Shown: piece by piece, positions 1 through 6,047 of the stretch | Layout: each line of letters opens with the position of its first letter | How positions within the stretch are numbered: the stretch's first letter is position 1 | From: a virus | DNA: 31,921 nucleotides | IMG/VR virus record: IMGVR_UViG_3300031963_000603 | Coordinates: 1 to 31,921 of that record | Reading direction: 5' to 3' (one strand) | Translations under genes and position numbers: made by a program | Notes under the pieces: generated by a model | Databases searched by the model: none | What the model saw: the letters and a program-made list of their open reading frames with translations, nothing else | What the model was told of the DNA's origin: nothing

Positions 1-125
1 ATGAAACAGAAAGACTTCAAAAAAAGAAAATTGCCCCTGCCCCTATAAAACCCCTAGGGACTAGAAAATTCCTTACCAGTAAAGGGTTGTAGGCTTGCGA
101 CTAGCGACTTGCAGGCTTGCCTGAT
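1..125. other. Non-coding left end, candidate cos/packaging region
   Basis: No convincing gene. The segment has C-runs on the plus strand around 33-57, including the palindrome CCCTAGGG, and short repeats: AGGCTTGC at 91-98 and 113-120, and GCGACT at 97-102, 104-109 and again just inside the HNH gene. If the genome circularises, this segment lies between the HNH gene and the ParB/Mom/terminase block, the usual place of a cos site in HK97-type phages. That placement is inference; no cohesive end can be read from the sequence. Confidence 0.35.
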
Positions 126-446
126 TTATAGCGACTTATCGCCACGCCTTGAATTGCAGGAGATGTGAGCAGGAAGAAGGGGAGAGCCTATATCCCCAGG
201 AATCACATGGTCGGCTGAGATTTCATTTCGGTTTGTGAATGCTTGGCCGCATAGATGGCAGTGGGTTGCCATGGCCTTGATAACCGCCCTTTGTTTTCGG
301 TATGCAGGATTGCTATACCGCCCCTGCTTTTCCTTTTCATGGACTTGGCAATAGCTTCCACCTGCAGTTAAAGATCCACATTTGATGCATGGCTTTGGAA
401 ATCTGCCCACTTTATTCGTCATCCAAAGGGTCGTTGTATTGGTCAT
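126..446 (-). CDS. HNH endonuclease
   Basis: Probable HNH nuclease that acts with the terminase during DNA packaging. An N-terminal zinc knuckle is visible (C20, C23, C33, H36), then the HNH core: CHLCG at 63-67, the ADH motif at 78-80 and the HISCN motif at 94-98, followed by a basic tail. The length of 106 residues is normal for phage HNH proteins. It is the last gene of the leftmost minus-strand operon; once the genome is circular it sits just before the ParB/Mom/TerS/TerL block, the usual HNH position in cos phages. The first ATG overlaps the upstream gene by 35 nt; the ATG at codon 9 (422) overlaps by only 11 nt and may be the real start. Family assignment is secure, the packaging role inferred. 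Confidence 0.85.
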   Translation of the reverse strand: MTNTTTLWMTNKVGRFPKPCIKCGSLTAGGSYCQVHEKEKQGRYSNPAYRKQRAVIKAMATHCHLCGQAFTNRNEISADHVIPGDIGSPLLPAHISCNSRRGDKSL

Positions 447-624
447 AGATGGCTTGAAAGCCTAAAGCGATGTCGGTGTTCGTCAGCACTGTTGAATCCT
501 TTGTATCGGTCGCTGAAGGCTTATCTGAGTGCTTGTGAGTCTTACGCCAGTTCTTGACCAGAATGATTGCTTCTCTATCGTCTGTCTCAAATTCTGCACC
601 GCATGAGCAGACTTCTCTAATCAT
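412..624 (-). CDS. Small hypothetical protein with CxCG motif
   Basis: A 70-residue acidic protein of unknown function. The N-terminus carries CSCGAEFET, a half zinc-ribbon look, followed by an amphipathic stretch rich in K and W (residues 20-33) and an acidic C-terminal tail. It starts inside the stop codon of the NlpC/P60 gene (ATGA overlap), so it is probably translationally coupled, and overlaps the HNH gene downstream. No enzyme motif is visible. Confidence 0.7.
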   Translation of the reverse strand: MIREVCSCGAEFETDDREAIILVKNWRKTHKHSDKPSATDTKDSTVLTNTDIALGFQAIYDQYNDPLDDE

Positions 625-1160
625 TGAATGACTCTTACAAATCTAATTTGAGATTTCTTGAAGTCAGTCAAGGGTTGAATCACTGTGGTTTGATACATCC
701 GATTAGCGTTGATAATCAAGCCAGAGCCAACATAGATTGCTGAGTGATAGAACTCCGTTGATCCTTGGTGAGCAAAAACTACAATGTCCCCGATTCTAGG
801 TTTTGAAACTCTTTGACCTGAGTGAGCTTGCTTGTTGGCTGAATGCTCCAGAGTGATTCCTAATCTTTTATAGGCGTATCTAACCATGCCTGAGCAGTCC
901 CAGCCTGCGATGCTTGAGCCTGAAAAGACATAGCCAGTCTTCTGAACTCTGGTTGTGAGATAACTAACTACTTGCTTGAGCTTCAGCCTTTTCTTTTCCT
1001 GCTTCGCTTCCTTAGCGTAATTCAGTAGAGTAGCTCTAAAATCTGTTGCCACTGTTTCGGACTTAGGTTTAGAAACTATAGCCTGCCCAGATCCTGTTCC
1101 GAAATTGATTGAGAAAAGCGTGAGCAAAGTAATCAATCCCACAAACATCTTTGTTTTCAT
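621..1160 (-). CDS. Secreted NlpC/P60 peptidoglycan endopeptidase
   Basis: Cell-wall hydrolase that would cleave peptide stems of peptidoglycan. Residues 1-27 look like a signal peptide (basic MKTK, then a hydrophobic core). The mature part begins with a charged helix (about 40-65). The papain-like NlpC/P60 domain follows: GWDCSGMVRYAY holds the catalytic Cys89, and YHSAIYVG holds His139. Length 179 is normal for a single-domain member. The start overlaps the FmdB-like gene by an ATGA junction. It lies far from the holin/M23 lysis block and in an operon that looks non-late, so it could help lysis, infection or superinfection control. The enzyme family is clear; timing and role are inferred. 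Confidence 0.9.
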   Translation of the reverse strand: MKTKMFVGLITLLTLFSINFGTGSGQAIVSKPKSETVATDFRATLLNYAKEAKQEKKRLKLKQVVSYLTTRVQKTGYVFSGSSIAGWDCSGMVRYAYKRLGITLEHSANKQAHSGQRVSKPRIGDIVVFAHQGSTEFYHSAIYVGSGLIINANRMYQTTVIQPLTDFKKSQIRFVRVIQ

Positions 1161-1333
1161 CTTGCATCCTTACCCCAGCCGCCACCAACAAAGCGAATGG
1201 TCTGAATCCCAAACTTTCTTTCCATGTCTATTTCACAAATACCACAGAAAGGAGTTTGAACTTCTTCAGTTATCTCAGCAATAATTTGTTGAGTCACTCC
1301 ACAATTAGAACAAATGTAAAGATACGTTGGCAT
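1157..1333 (-). CDS. FmdB-like zinc ribbon protein
   Basis: A 58-residue zinc-ribbon protein of the FmdB type, a putative regulatory family of unknown biochemical role. It begins MPTYLYICSNCG, with CxxC pairs at residues 8/11 and 30/33, followed by a basic FG and the typical glycine-rich end FVGGGWG. The start chosen is the ATG within the TAATG junction shared with the metallophosphoesterase stop, which matches the family N-terminus; an upstream in-frame ATG would add four unrelated residues. It overlaps the peptidase gene downstream. Confidence 0.85.
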   Translation of the reverse strand: MPTYLYICSNCGVTQQIIAEITEEVQTPFCGICEIDMERKFGIQTIRFVGGGWGKDAR

Positions 1334-2499
1334 TAGATTTTCCAAACTGTTCCAGTAAAGTCTTTATCTTTCTCAAGAACAAAGCAGACAAGTCCAGGTT
1401 GTGAATCTTCACCCTGACTTGTTCTCCACCAATTAGATCCGTTGTCTAATGTTGAAGCTTGCACCCAGAATCTTGAAGTTCCCCTTGGAGTTGAACCTAA
1501 CTCTAAAACTCTTAGGTGATGGAAATGTCCACTTACGCCAATAGTTGCCGCATGAACAGGTTGCTTTCCAAAGGCTTGCTTTCTCCACCAGTCAGGAACT
1601 GCATCTGGTCGGGCTGATTGATGGCCATGCCACATCCCAAGAACATGAAAGCCATCACCCCAGATATCTATGGCCAAGCTTTCGTCATGAGAAGCAGGCT
1701 CAAAGAATTGAATCGGCAAACCAACTTCCTTGCTCAATCTTGCTAAAGTCCGACCGATATGGATTCCCCAGTCATCTGTTGCCTTACCGACTCTTTGCTT
1801 ATTGACTCTCCACTGGCAATGATTGCTTCCAACGCTGAGATAAGTTATCGGAGCATACTTTGAAAGCATCTTCAAAGTTTCCCAAGCCAAAGAAGTAGCC
1901 AAATCCACTTGTTGCATAATGCTCAAATCATTACTTTGCAGTTGATGCATATCGGCCGCATTGCCAAAGTTCTCAATGGTATCTCCCACATCACAGAAAA
2001 TAATCTTTTCAGGCTTCTGCTCTTTCACCTTTGCAAGCAATCTCACCTGAGTTTCAGCGACTCTGTGAATCAGAGCATCAATGCCACCCCTGTGATCAAC
2101 TTTGCCAACCTGCAAATCAGACCAAAGAATAACTAAAGCTTTTCCAGGCTGAACAGATTTAGGTTCAACAGGCTTAGTCTTCTTTGCTAAAGAATAAAGC
2201 AAGGGCAAATTGATTAGAGCATTTCTTTTCACCCAGCGAATGCGAACTGAAGTCATCCAAGCAGGCTCAAGTGGAAAAGGTCTAGCAACCTGCCACCTAG
2301 AAATGCGTGGTTCACCGACAATCTCTATTTCGTCAGGATTGATTCCTGCTTCTCTAAGGAAAGCATCCACATCTGTTGGAGCATCACCTTCAACTGCAGG
2401 AAGGGTTGCTTCACCACCAGAAGCGTCAAAGCTTATGGAAGGACTCCAGCCTTCAGGAACGCTAACTTTAGGTGCAGGCTTGCTTAGGTCTTCCAACAT
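1333..2499 (-). CDS. Calcineurin-like metallophosphoesterase (MRE11-like)
   Basis: Probable metal-dependent phosphoesterase or nuclease of the calcineurin/Mre11 superfamily. After a non-catalytic region of about 120 residues (numbering from ATG 2499) the motif series is seen: SDLQVGK (127-133), CDVGDTIEN with D170/D173, GSNH (224-227), WHGH (290-293) and GHFHH (324-328). The first motif has DLQ where most members have DxH, so one metal ligand is changed to glutamine. An in-frame TTG at 2505 is an alternative start; the ATG was preferred, with GAGAG-rich sequence upstream. It overlaps the small HTH gene by 16 nt and is coupled to the FmdB gene. It may process phage or host DNA; the substrate is unknown. 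Confidence 0.85.
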   Translation of the reverse strand: MLEDLSKPAPKVSVPEGWSPSISFDASGGEATLPAVEGDAPTDVDAFLREAGINPDEIEIVGEPRISRWQVARPFPLEPAWMTSVRIRWVKRNALINLPLLYSLAKKTKPVEPKSVQPGKALVILWSDLQVGKVDHRGGIDALIHRVAETQVRLLAKVKEQKPEKIIFCDVGDTIENFGNAADMHQLQSNDLSIMQQVDLATSLAWETLKMLSKYAPITYLSVGSNHCQWRVNKQRVGKATDDWGIHIGRTLARLSKEVGLPIQFFEPASHDESLAIDIWGDGFHVLGMWHGHQSARPDAVPDWWRKQAFGKQPVHAATIGVSGHFHHLRVLELGSTPRGTSRFWVQASTLDNGSNWWRTSQGEDSQPGLVCFVLEKDKDFTGTVWKI

Positions 2500-2708
2500 G
2501 AACAACGCTTCTCTCTGTGATGCTTGATAGATGTATCGCTTAGTTTGATATCTCGCTTCAACAATTCATTCTGCAAAGTCTTGCAAGGCCATTCAGGATT
2601 CATTACTGCCTGCTCCAAAATCAGTGCATCCTTATCAGCCATCTCGTCTTTCAATGTTCTGACTCTGCAACTAGAAATCTTTACAGGCAACTTCAAATCT
2701 TCAAGCAT
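2484..2708 (-). CDS. Small HTH-like protein
   Basis: A 74-residue protein of unknown function. Residues 25-66 read as a compact helix-turn-helix: an aliphatic helix ALILEQAV, a turn around PEWPC, helix KTLQNELLKRD, then a basic DTSIKHHREKRC stretch fit for DNA contact. It is coupled to the preceding gene by a TAATG junction and to the metallophosphoesterase by a short overlap. DNA binding is inferred from the pattern only. Confidence 0.7.
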   Translation of the reverse strand: MLEDLKLPVKISSCRVRTLKDEMADKDALILEQAVMNPEWPCKTLQNELLKRDIKLSDTSIKHHREKRCSCWKT

Positions 2709-2938
2709 TATCTTCTTTCCAAATCCAGCCTATAGGTTGCCGAATCTGTTTCAGCCGAATCCCAAGACAAAATCTTCTTGGCAAGATTATCTGCCAGAGT
2801 CTGCATCACATCGCCTTGAGCTGCAGAAACGAGAAGAAGGTCTGCAAGGCTAAAGCGAATTCCTTCAAGGTCATGACTCCAAACCAAATCTGGATCTCTA
2901 AGCAACTCAACTGCTTCGTCAATAGCTCTAGTCATCAT
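2708..2938 (-). CDS. Small hypothetical protein
   Basis: A 76-residue protein, predicted largely helical (TRAIDEAVELL, then SLADLLLVSAAQGDVMQTLADNLAKKIL), acidic at the start and basic at the end. An upstream ATG at 2965 is possible, but the two ATGs at 2938 and 2935 sit at the end of the preceding membrane-protein gene as neighbouring genes do, so a start there is preferred. No family recognised. Confidence 0.65.
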   Translation of the reverse strand: MMTRAIDEAVELLRDPDLVWSHDLEGIRFSLADLLLVSAAQGDVMQTLADNLAKKILSWDSAETDSATYRLDLERR

Positions 2939-3068
2939 TAGAATCACCAAAGCCTTGCTCGTCAATATATTCAGCCTGAGTCAGATAAGCAATAAAGACG
3001 CTAGCCGCCACTAACGCAATAAAACCCCCAGCAAGAATCAGAATCAAGATTGCAATGAATTCAAACAT
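2928..3068 (-). CDS. Tiny membrane protein (46 aa)
   Basis: A short gene found by reading the gap between its neighbours. It starts with ATG in a TGATG junction with the upstream stop and ends TAG inside the following gene. The protein begins MFEF, then has a long hydrophobic span (residues 4-29: IAILILILAGGF and onwards), and ends in an acidic soluble tail. One of three tiny membrane proteins in this operon. Function unknown. Confidence 0.7.
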   Translation of the reverse strand: MFEFIAILILILAGGFIALVAASVFIAYLTQAEYIDEQGFGDSNDD

Positions 3069-3298
3069 CAGTCAATGTCCAAGGAATCAGAAAGCTTTTC
3101 TAGGATTAGATCCAAAATTGATTGCATCTGAGCATTAGAGATAACTTCGGCTCTCTCCAATTCAATCAAAGCGTCAGAAGTTCTGGCGGCTTCAGCCCTG
3201 CGACCTTCCTTGACTCCAGCAAGATAATCTTTGCTGAAAATGTTGATTGCATTTACCCGAATGCACTGGCATCCGTCATTGCAGTTGTTGCAGCTCAC
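3068..3298 (-). CDS. Small Cys-rich N-terminus, coiled-coil protein
   Basis: A 76-residue protein starting with GTG, whose choice is supported by a strong AAGGAGAG ribosome site 2-4 nt upstream and a GTGA overlap with the preceding gene. The N-terminus has four cysteines and a fifth nearby (SCNNCNDGCQC), fit for metal binding; the rest is a charged helical segment ending SLDID. Its plan (Cys pair, then helix, then acidic -SID end) resembles the gene at 3946-4170, suggesting an old duplication. Confidence 0.7.
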   Translation of the reverse strand: MSCNNCNDGCQCIRVNAINIFSKDYLAGVKEGRRAEAARTSDALIELERAEVISNAQMQSILDLILEKLSDSLDID

Positions 3299-3438
3299 TT
3301 CTCTCCTTCAATCTTTAGACAGTTTTCTTCAATAAACAGGTGAAGCTCTTCAAAGGCGTTGCCATAAGCAATCATTGTATTAGCAACTTGCATCTGATGG
3401 TAAATCTCCAGCAAATCCCAGATTTGTTCTTTAGTCAT
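3295..3438 (-). CDS. QIW-type small protein, copy 1 (47 aa)
   Basis: A 47-residue acidic helical protein found by reading the gap. It begins MTKEQIWDLLEIYHQM and ends in an IEENCL segment. The gene at 3616-3786 has the same plan (QIWEILDIH near the start, IAEHCL near the end), so the two are probable paralogues. It starts 8 nt inside the preceding gene and ends in a GTGA junction with the next. Function unknown. Confidence 0.7.
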   Translation of the reverse strand: MTKEQIWDLLEIYHQMQVANTMIAYGNAFEELHLFIEENCLKIEGEK

Positions 3439-3619
3439 TTTCTACTTCCTTTTCTTCAACATCATTCCATTGACCCCAAGAAAATGAGCCGACAGATTCT
3501 TGCCCTTCGCCTTCAAATAACTTTGCAGAGCCAATTTCTAAAGCCTGATCTTTATTCTCTGCCGAAACTGTAATTGAATAAATAGTTGAAGCTTCCATTC
3601 TCACAATATATTTCTTCAT
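3431..3619 (-). CDS. Small beta-rich hypothetical protein
   Basis: A 62-residue protein beginning MKKYIVRMEASTIYSITVSA followed by an EN(K)DQALE helix and an acidic end. The start is the ATG in an ATGA junction with the upstream stop; an earlier in-frame ATG would force a 31-nt overlap. The strand-strand-helix pattern recalls the gene at 9292-9483. Function unknown. Confidence 0.7.
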   Translation of the reverse strand: MKKYIVRMEASTIYSITVSAENKDQALEIGSAKLFEGEGQESVGSFSWGQWNDVEEKEVEND

Positions 3620-3786
3620 TCCTGACCTTCTTCCAGACATTCGCATTCGTCATCCCGAACTCCAGCCAAGCAATGTTCAGCAATGAATTCATAAAGCAAA
3701 GACATCCCAATACTTTTCTTATGGTCGTCCGTATCGCATAGCAGTCGGTGGATGTCTAGGATTTCCCAGATTTGACTTTGTTTCAT
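3616..3786 (-). CDS. QIW-type small protein, copy 2 (56 aa)
   Basis: A 56-residue protein beginning MKQSQIWEILDIHRLL, with a second helix ending FIAEHCLAG and an acidic Cys-containing tail (DDECECLEEG). It resembles the 47-residue product of 3295-3438 in order and spacing of motifs. The start at 3786 forms an ATGA junction with the upstream membrane-protein gene; an upstream ATG at 3804 is less likely. Function unknown. Confidence 0.7.
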   Translation of the reverse strand: MKQSQIWEILDIHRLLCDTDDHKKSIGMSLLYEFIAEHCLAGVRDDECECLEEGQE

Positions 3787-3953
3787 TCTTTTGTCCCTTC
3801 GCAACCTTCAATGGCCGCATCTTCTGTTTGATATTTATCCCAACATGATTCCTGAGTCCCAGACCAGAAAACCAGAATTGAGATTAGCACTGCTAAAGCT
3901 CCGATTGCAAACGCAATGAAGAAAGCAGATTCTCTTTTAGTCAAGTCAGTCAA
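3783..3953 (-). CDS. Tiny membrane protein (56 aa)
   Basis: Read from the gap between two called genes. The start is TTG at 3953, chosen because an AAGGGAG ribosome site lies about 6 nt upstream; a second TTG three codons on is possible. Residues 10-30 form one hydrophobic span (AFFIAFAIGALAVLISILVF), followed by an outside or inside acidic tail with two cysteines. Overlaps the upstream gene by 8 nt and the next by ATGA. Function unknown. Confidence 0.65.
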   Translation of the reverse strand: MTDLTKRESAFFIAFAIGALAVLISILVFWSGTQESCWDKYQTEDAAIEGCEGTKE

Positions 3954-4170
3954 TTGACTCTCCCTTCAACAATTGGATCAACTTATAGGCTTCAGCAGAA
4001 ATCGGAGAATGCATAAGCAAGTCAAGAATTCTTGCTTGTTCCAGGATTCTGCCTTGCTCAATCTTTGCCTGCAATTGTTCTTCAAACCAAGTTCTGGTCA
4101 TCACCAAATTACTGATATTTTCTCTGCACTTGCAAGTAGTCATCACAAGGACTCCGTTTGGCTCAGTCAT
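3946..4170 (-). CDS. Small CKC / helical protein
   Basis: A 74-residue protein. The N-terminal part has MTTCKC, then a long helical region (TRTWFEEQLQAKIEQGRILE and on) and an acidic end -GESID. The plan resembles 3068-3298. It starts 8 nt inside the preceding membrane-protein gene at a GAAAATGACT junction that recurs at 3438. Function unknown. Confidence 0.7.
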   Translation of the reverse strand: MTEPNGVLVMTTCKCRENISNLVMTRTWFEEQLQAKIEQGRILEQARILDLLMHSPISAEAYKLIQLLKGESID

Positions 4171-4333
4171 TTTCTCCCCTAAACGCTAGTCGCAAAGCAA
4201 ACAAAATGAAGAAGCCAACAACAGCCATAAAAACAACTGGGTGCGTAAAGATCGGCATGAGAAATCCAAGCACATAACAAAATGCAAAGAAACCTGCAAG
4301 AAAGACTGTGAGCTGCAAAGCAAATCTAATCAT
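4163..4333 (-). CDS. Tiny membrane protein, two spans (56 aa)
   Basis: Read from the gap. It begins MIRFALQLTVFLAGFFAF and has two hydrophobic spans (about 4-26 and 33-50), separated by PIFTHP, then a short charged end. The ATG forms an ATGA junction with the upstream stop. No family recognised; the size would also fit a small holin or antiholin, but nothing else supports that. Confidence 0.65.
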   Translation of the reverse strand: MIRFALQLTVFLAGFFAFCYVLGFLMPIFTHPVVFMAVVGFFILFALRLAFRGEND

Positions 4334-4530
4334 GAAATGTTCCCCATTCCCAAAACAGTTCTGATTTGATTGATGGCTTCGATCCGATTCAGGTTCGCTT
4401 CAGCCATGTAAGCAAGGATGGCATCATCCCACTTGTCCCAAACATCAGCGTGCAAAGCAAAGTCCCGATTGCACATCCACCAGTCTTTATAGGCGTTAGT
4501 TGCCACAATAAAAAGCTCAGCCTGATTCAT
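4330..4530 (-). CDS. Small hypothetical protein
   Basis: A 66-residue protein starting MNQAELFIVATNAYKDWWMC, rich in Trp and Ala, then WDKWDDAILAYMAEANLNRI. The start is the ATG of a TAATG junction; the upstream ATG at 4596 would produce a 67-nt overlap and is rejected. Probably helical. Function unknown. Confidence 0.7.
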   Translation of the reverse strand: MNQAELFIVATNAYKDWWMCNRDFALHADVWDKWDDAILAYMAEANLNRIEAINQIRTVLGMGNIS

Positions 4531-4733
4531 TAGAACACCACTCCTTCGCCAATTTGAAATTCCTTCACAAAGACTGAATCGGCAACATCTTTCCAAGTGT
4601 AAGTGCCATGATTTTTTTTGATGTGCTTCTCAAAAATGTTCTTGAGAGTCAAGCAGGCTTCACCATAAGAAGCATCAATAACCTGAAATCTAAAGTTAGT
4701 TGTTTCCAACTGTGCAAGAAAAACTGTTTGCAT
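4530..4733 (-). CDS. Small hypothetical protein
   Basis: A 67-residue protein, MQTVFLAQLETTNFRFQVID and then a helix (ASYGEACLTLKNIFEKHIKK) and a WKDVADSVFV segment. The beta-hairpin then helix pattern recalls 3431-3619 and 9292-9483. Linked to both neighbours by TAATG junctions. Function unknown. Confidence 0.75.
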   Translation of the reverse strand: MQTVFLAQLETTNFRFQVIDASYGEACLTLKNIFEKHIKKNHGTYTWKDVADSVFVKEFQIGEGVVF

Positions 4734-4939
4734 TATGCACCAGCCTTTGAATAGGTCATAACCATCTGAAAAGAAGTATGAACATCTGCAGGGAAAGAAA
4801 TCTCTTTACCATCTGCATCAAGGCAATCAATTCTGTAAGAATCGCCACCGATCCACTTCACTTCTTCTACCTGATAATTCTTGCCATTTAGGTGCTGGAA
4901 GATATCAAGTCTTTGTAGCTCGTAAGTTGCTTTCTGCAT
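4733..4939 (-). CDS. Small hypothetical protein, first gene of the leftmost operon
   Basis: A 68-residue, probably beta-rich protein (NYQVEEVKWIGGDSYRIDCL in the middle). It follows the palindromic regulatory element at 4951-4986 directly, and its leader has an AAAAGGACAAAG ribosome site 5-12 nt before the ATG, like the leaders of 11866, 11576 and 10967. Function unknown; as the first gene of an operon it is likely the most strongly translated. Confidence 0.75.
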   Translation of the reverse strand: MQKATYELQRLDIFQHLNGKNYQVEEVKWIGGDSYRIDCLDADGKEISFPADVHTSFQMVMTYSKAGA

Positions 4940-4950
4940 TTCTTTGTCCT

Positions 4951-4986
4951 TTTGTCCGATAAGGCCTTATTGCCTTATGTATGTAA
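4951..4986 (-). promoter_or_regulatory. Palindrome-bearing promoter/operator element, copy A
   Basis: A 36-bp element that is identical at 35 of 36 positions to 11881-11916. It contains the perfect 12-bp palindrome ATAAGGCCTTAT (4959-4970) and an extra half-site, so the minus strand reads ATAAGGC twice, then the inverted half. TACATACAT lies upstream on the minus strand and may be the -10 region; no clear -35 is visible. It lies between a terminator and the first gene of an operon, so promoter plus operator is the natural reading. Confidence 0.65.
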
Positions 4987-5028
4987 ACTACAGGATTTTG
5001 AGCCTGAAAAGAAGCATTTACGCAAAGA

Positions 5029-5053
5029 TTCTTTATCTCATTTTGATAAAGAA
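5029..5053. repeat. Inverted repeat containing TTTGATAAAG
   Basis: TTCTTTATC at 5029-5037 and GATAAAGAA at 5045-5053 form a perfect 9-bp inverted repeat around a 7-nt spacer. The right half lies within TTTGATAAAG (5042-5051), which also occurs twice at 11958-11978 in the equivalent position of the second control region. Could bind a regulator or fold in RNA. Confidence 0.5.
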
Positions 5054-5072
5054 AAGGGCATAAAATAGCCCT
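5047..5072 (-). terminator. Rho-independent terminator after rusA
   Basis: On the minus strand AGGGC (5072-5068) and GCCCT (5059-5055) form a 5-bp stem with an 8-nt loop, followed by TTTCTTTA. It lies 14 nt after the stop of the RusA gene and ends the replication operon. Confidence 0.65.
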
Positions 5073-5086
5073 AAAACTATGCATAT

Positions 5087-5518
5087 TTAGGGGAAATGGC
5101 TTACAGAAACCGCAACGCCAGACTGGCCGACAGCGTATTTCTTAGAGATTTCAAGGCGAACAACAAGGGAGTCATCTGCCCAGACTGGCTTCATGCCATC
5201 CAGCAATCCACGAGCCAATTTATCCAAGTCAGGCGGCACAATCGGATAATCCCTGCTCACAGTCCTAGGTCTAGTCAAATAAAAGATTGCTTCAACTTTT
5301 ACAGCCTGCTCAAACTTAGAGTCATCCCCAGAATCCTTCATGCCCTGCACAACTGCTTCAGAAACAGCCTTTCTCCAGGCAGGAAGCTTAGGACTGCTCT
5401 CAATAATCAACGGAATGTTATTCCCAGCCGCTGTCCTTCTACTGCCCACATATTTCTTTGAACCTTGTGGAGCAGGATCAACTCCAAAGACTGTGAAGCT
5501 AAAACTATTTCTTGCCAT
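5087..5518 (-). CDS. rusA: RusA-like Holliday junction resolvase
   Basis: Endonuclease that resolves Holliday junctions or debranches replicated DNA before packaging. The RusA signature is PPDLDKLARGLLDGM (95-109) followed by ADDSLV (114-119) and the basic ISKKYA segment; D97, D99, D115, D116 and K126 are the candidate metal-binding and catalytic residues. Length 143 is slightly above the E. coli protein (120). Its first codons overlap the end of a tiny membrane-protein gene, and a terminator follows, so it is the last gene of the replication operon. Confidence 0.9.
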   Translation of the reverse strand: MARNSFSFTVFGVDPAPQGSKKYVGSRRTAAGNNIPLIIESSPKLPAWRKAVSEAVVQGMKDSGDDSKFEQAVKVEAIFYLTRPRTVSRDYPIVPPDLDKLARGLLDGMKPVWADDSLVVRLEISKKYAVGQSGVAVSVSHFP

Positions 5519-5651
5519 AATAATTCACCACTATAACAAACCAACAGAAAACCCCTGCAAACCCATTCAAGGCTTGCAAGGGTTGAACTGTGAAACAAGA
5601 ATTGATAATGAATAGCAGACCAAACAAAAACCCTGCTACCCAAGAACGCAT
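5505..5651 (-). CDS. Tiny membrane protein (48 aa)
   Basis: Read from the gap between the SSB-like and rusA genes. The protein starts MRSWVAGFLFGLLFI and has two hydrophobic spans (about 4-24 and 29-45), ending YYGKK. It starts 4 nt after the stop of the SSB-like gene and overlaps rusA by 14 nt. Function unknown. Confidence 0.65.
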   Translation of the reverse strand: MRSWVAGFLFGLLFIINSCFTVQPLQALNGFAGVFCWFVIVVNYYGKK

Positions 5652-5654
5652 GAT

Positions 5655-5978
5655 TTAGAAAGGTGCGTTAGCAACAATAGATTCTAAAACTGGTGGAACA
5701 ACTGCAGGAACATCAACTTGTGCGTTGTTGATATCCAACTTCACTTTTCTTCCAGGCTTACCAGTCTTATCTTCAAAGTCTTCAATCTTTGCTGAGAGCT
5801 GACCATAGACAACAACTTCTGCATCAATCTGCAAGTTATGTGAAACTGCAAACCAAACTGTCCAAGTGCGAGTGTAATCTTCACCTGTTGAAGACTTGTA
5901 AGACTCAACAAGGGACAAACCCTGATTGCTTGCACCAAAAACTTTTGAAACTTTACCTGAAACTTTTACAACTGCCAT
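5655..5978 (-). CDS. Single-stranded DNA-binding protein-like (OB fold)
   Basis: Probable ssDNA-binding protein for replication and recombination. It shows an OB-fold pattern of strands with WTVWFAVSH near residue 40, VVVYGQLSAK near 56-65 and GRKVKLDINNAQV near 76-88, matching the order of SSB proteins. The end is ANAPF, short of the acidic DDDIPF-like tip of bacterial SSB, but still ending in Pro-Phe. Length 107 is short for SSB. It sits between the helicase operon core and rusA. The AT-rich 64-nt leader upstream holds only a weak ribosome site (GAAAGAGAA). Moderately sure. Confidence 0.65.
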   Translation of the reverse strand: MAVVKVSGKVSKVFGASNQGLSLVESYKSSTGEDYTRTWTVWFAVSHNLQIDAEVVVYGQLSAKIEDFEDKTGKPGRKVKLDINNAQVDVPAVVPPVLESIVANAPF

Positions 5979-6032
5979 TTTTATTTTCTCTTTCGTAGAT
6001 TAGTTATTTTATTTAGATTTGAAACTTTACTG

Positions 6033-6047
6033 CCTGATAATCCTACA
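6033..6047. repeat. Imperfect 15-bp direct repeat, left copy
   Basis: CCTGATAATCCTACA here and CCTGATTATCCTGCA at 6303-6317 match at 13 of 15 positions and bracket the zinc-finger gene 6043-6318. They may mark an insertion of that gene or be chance. Confidence 0.35.

Noticed and set aside
20-60. G-quadruplex on the minus strand
   Set aside because: Only three G4 runs are present; a fourth is missing nearby.
5407-5643. 78-codon minus-strand frame over the RusA start
   Set aside because: Out of frame with both the tiny membrane protein and RusA, which have better starts and recognisable features.
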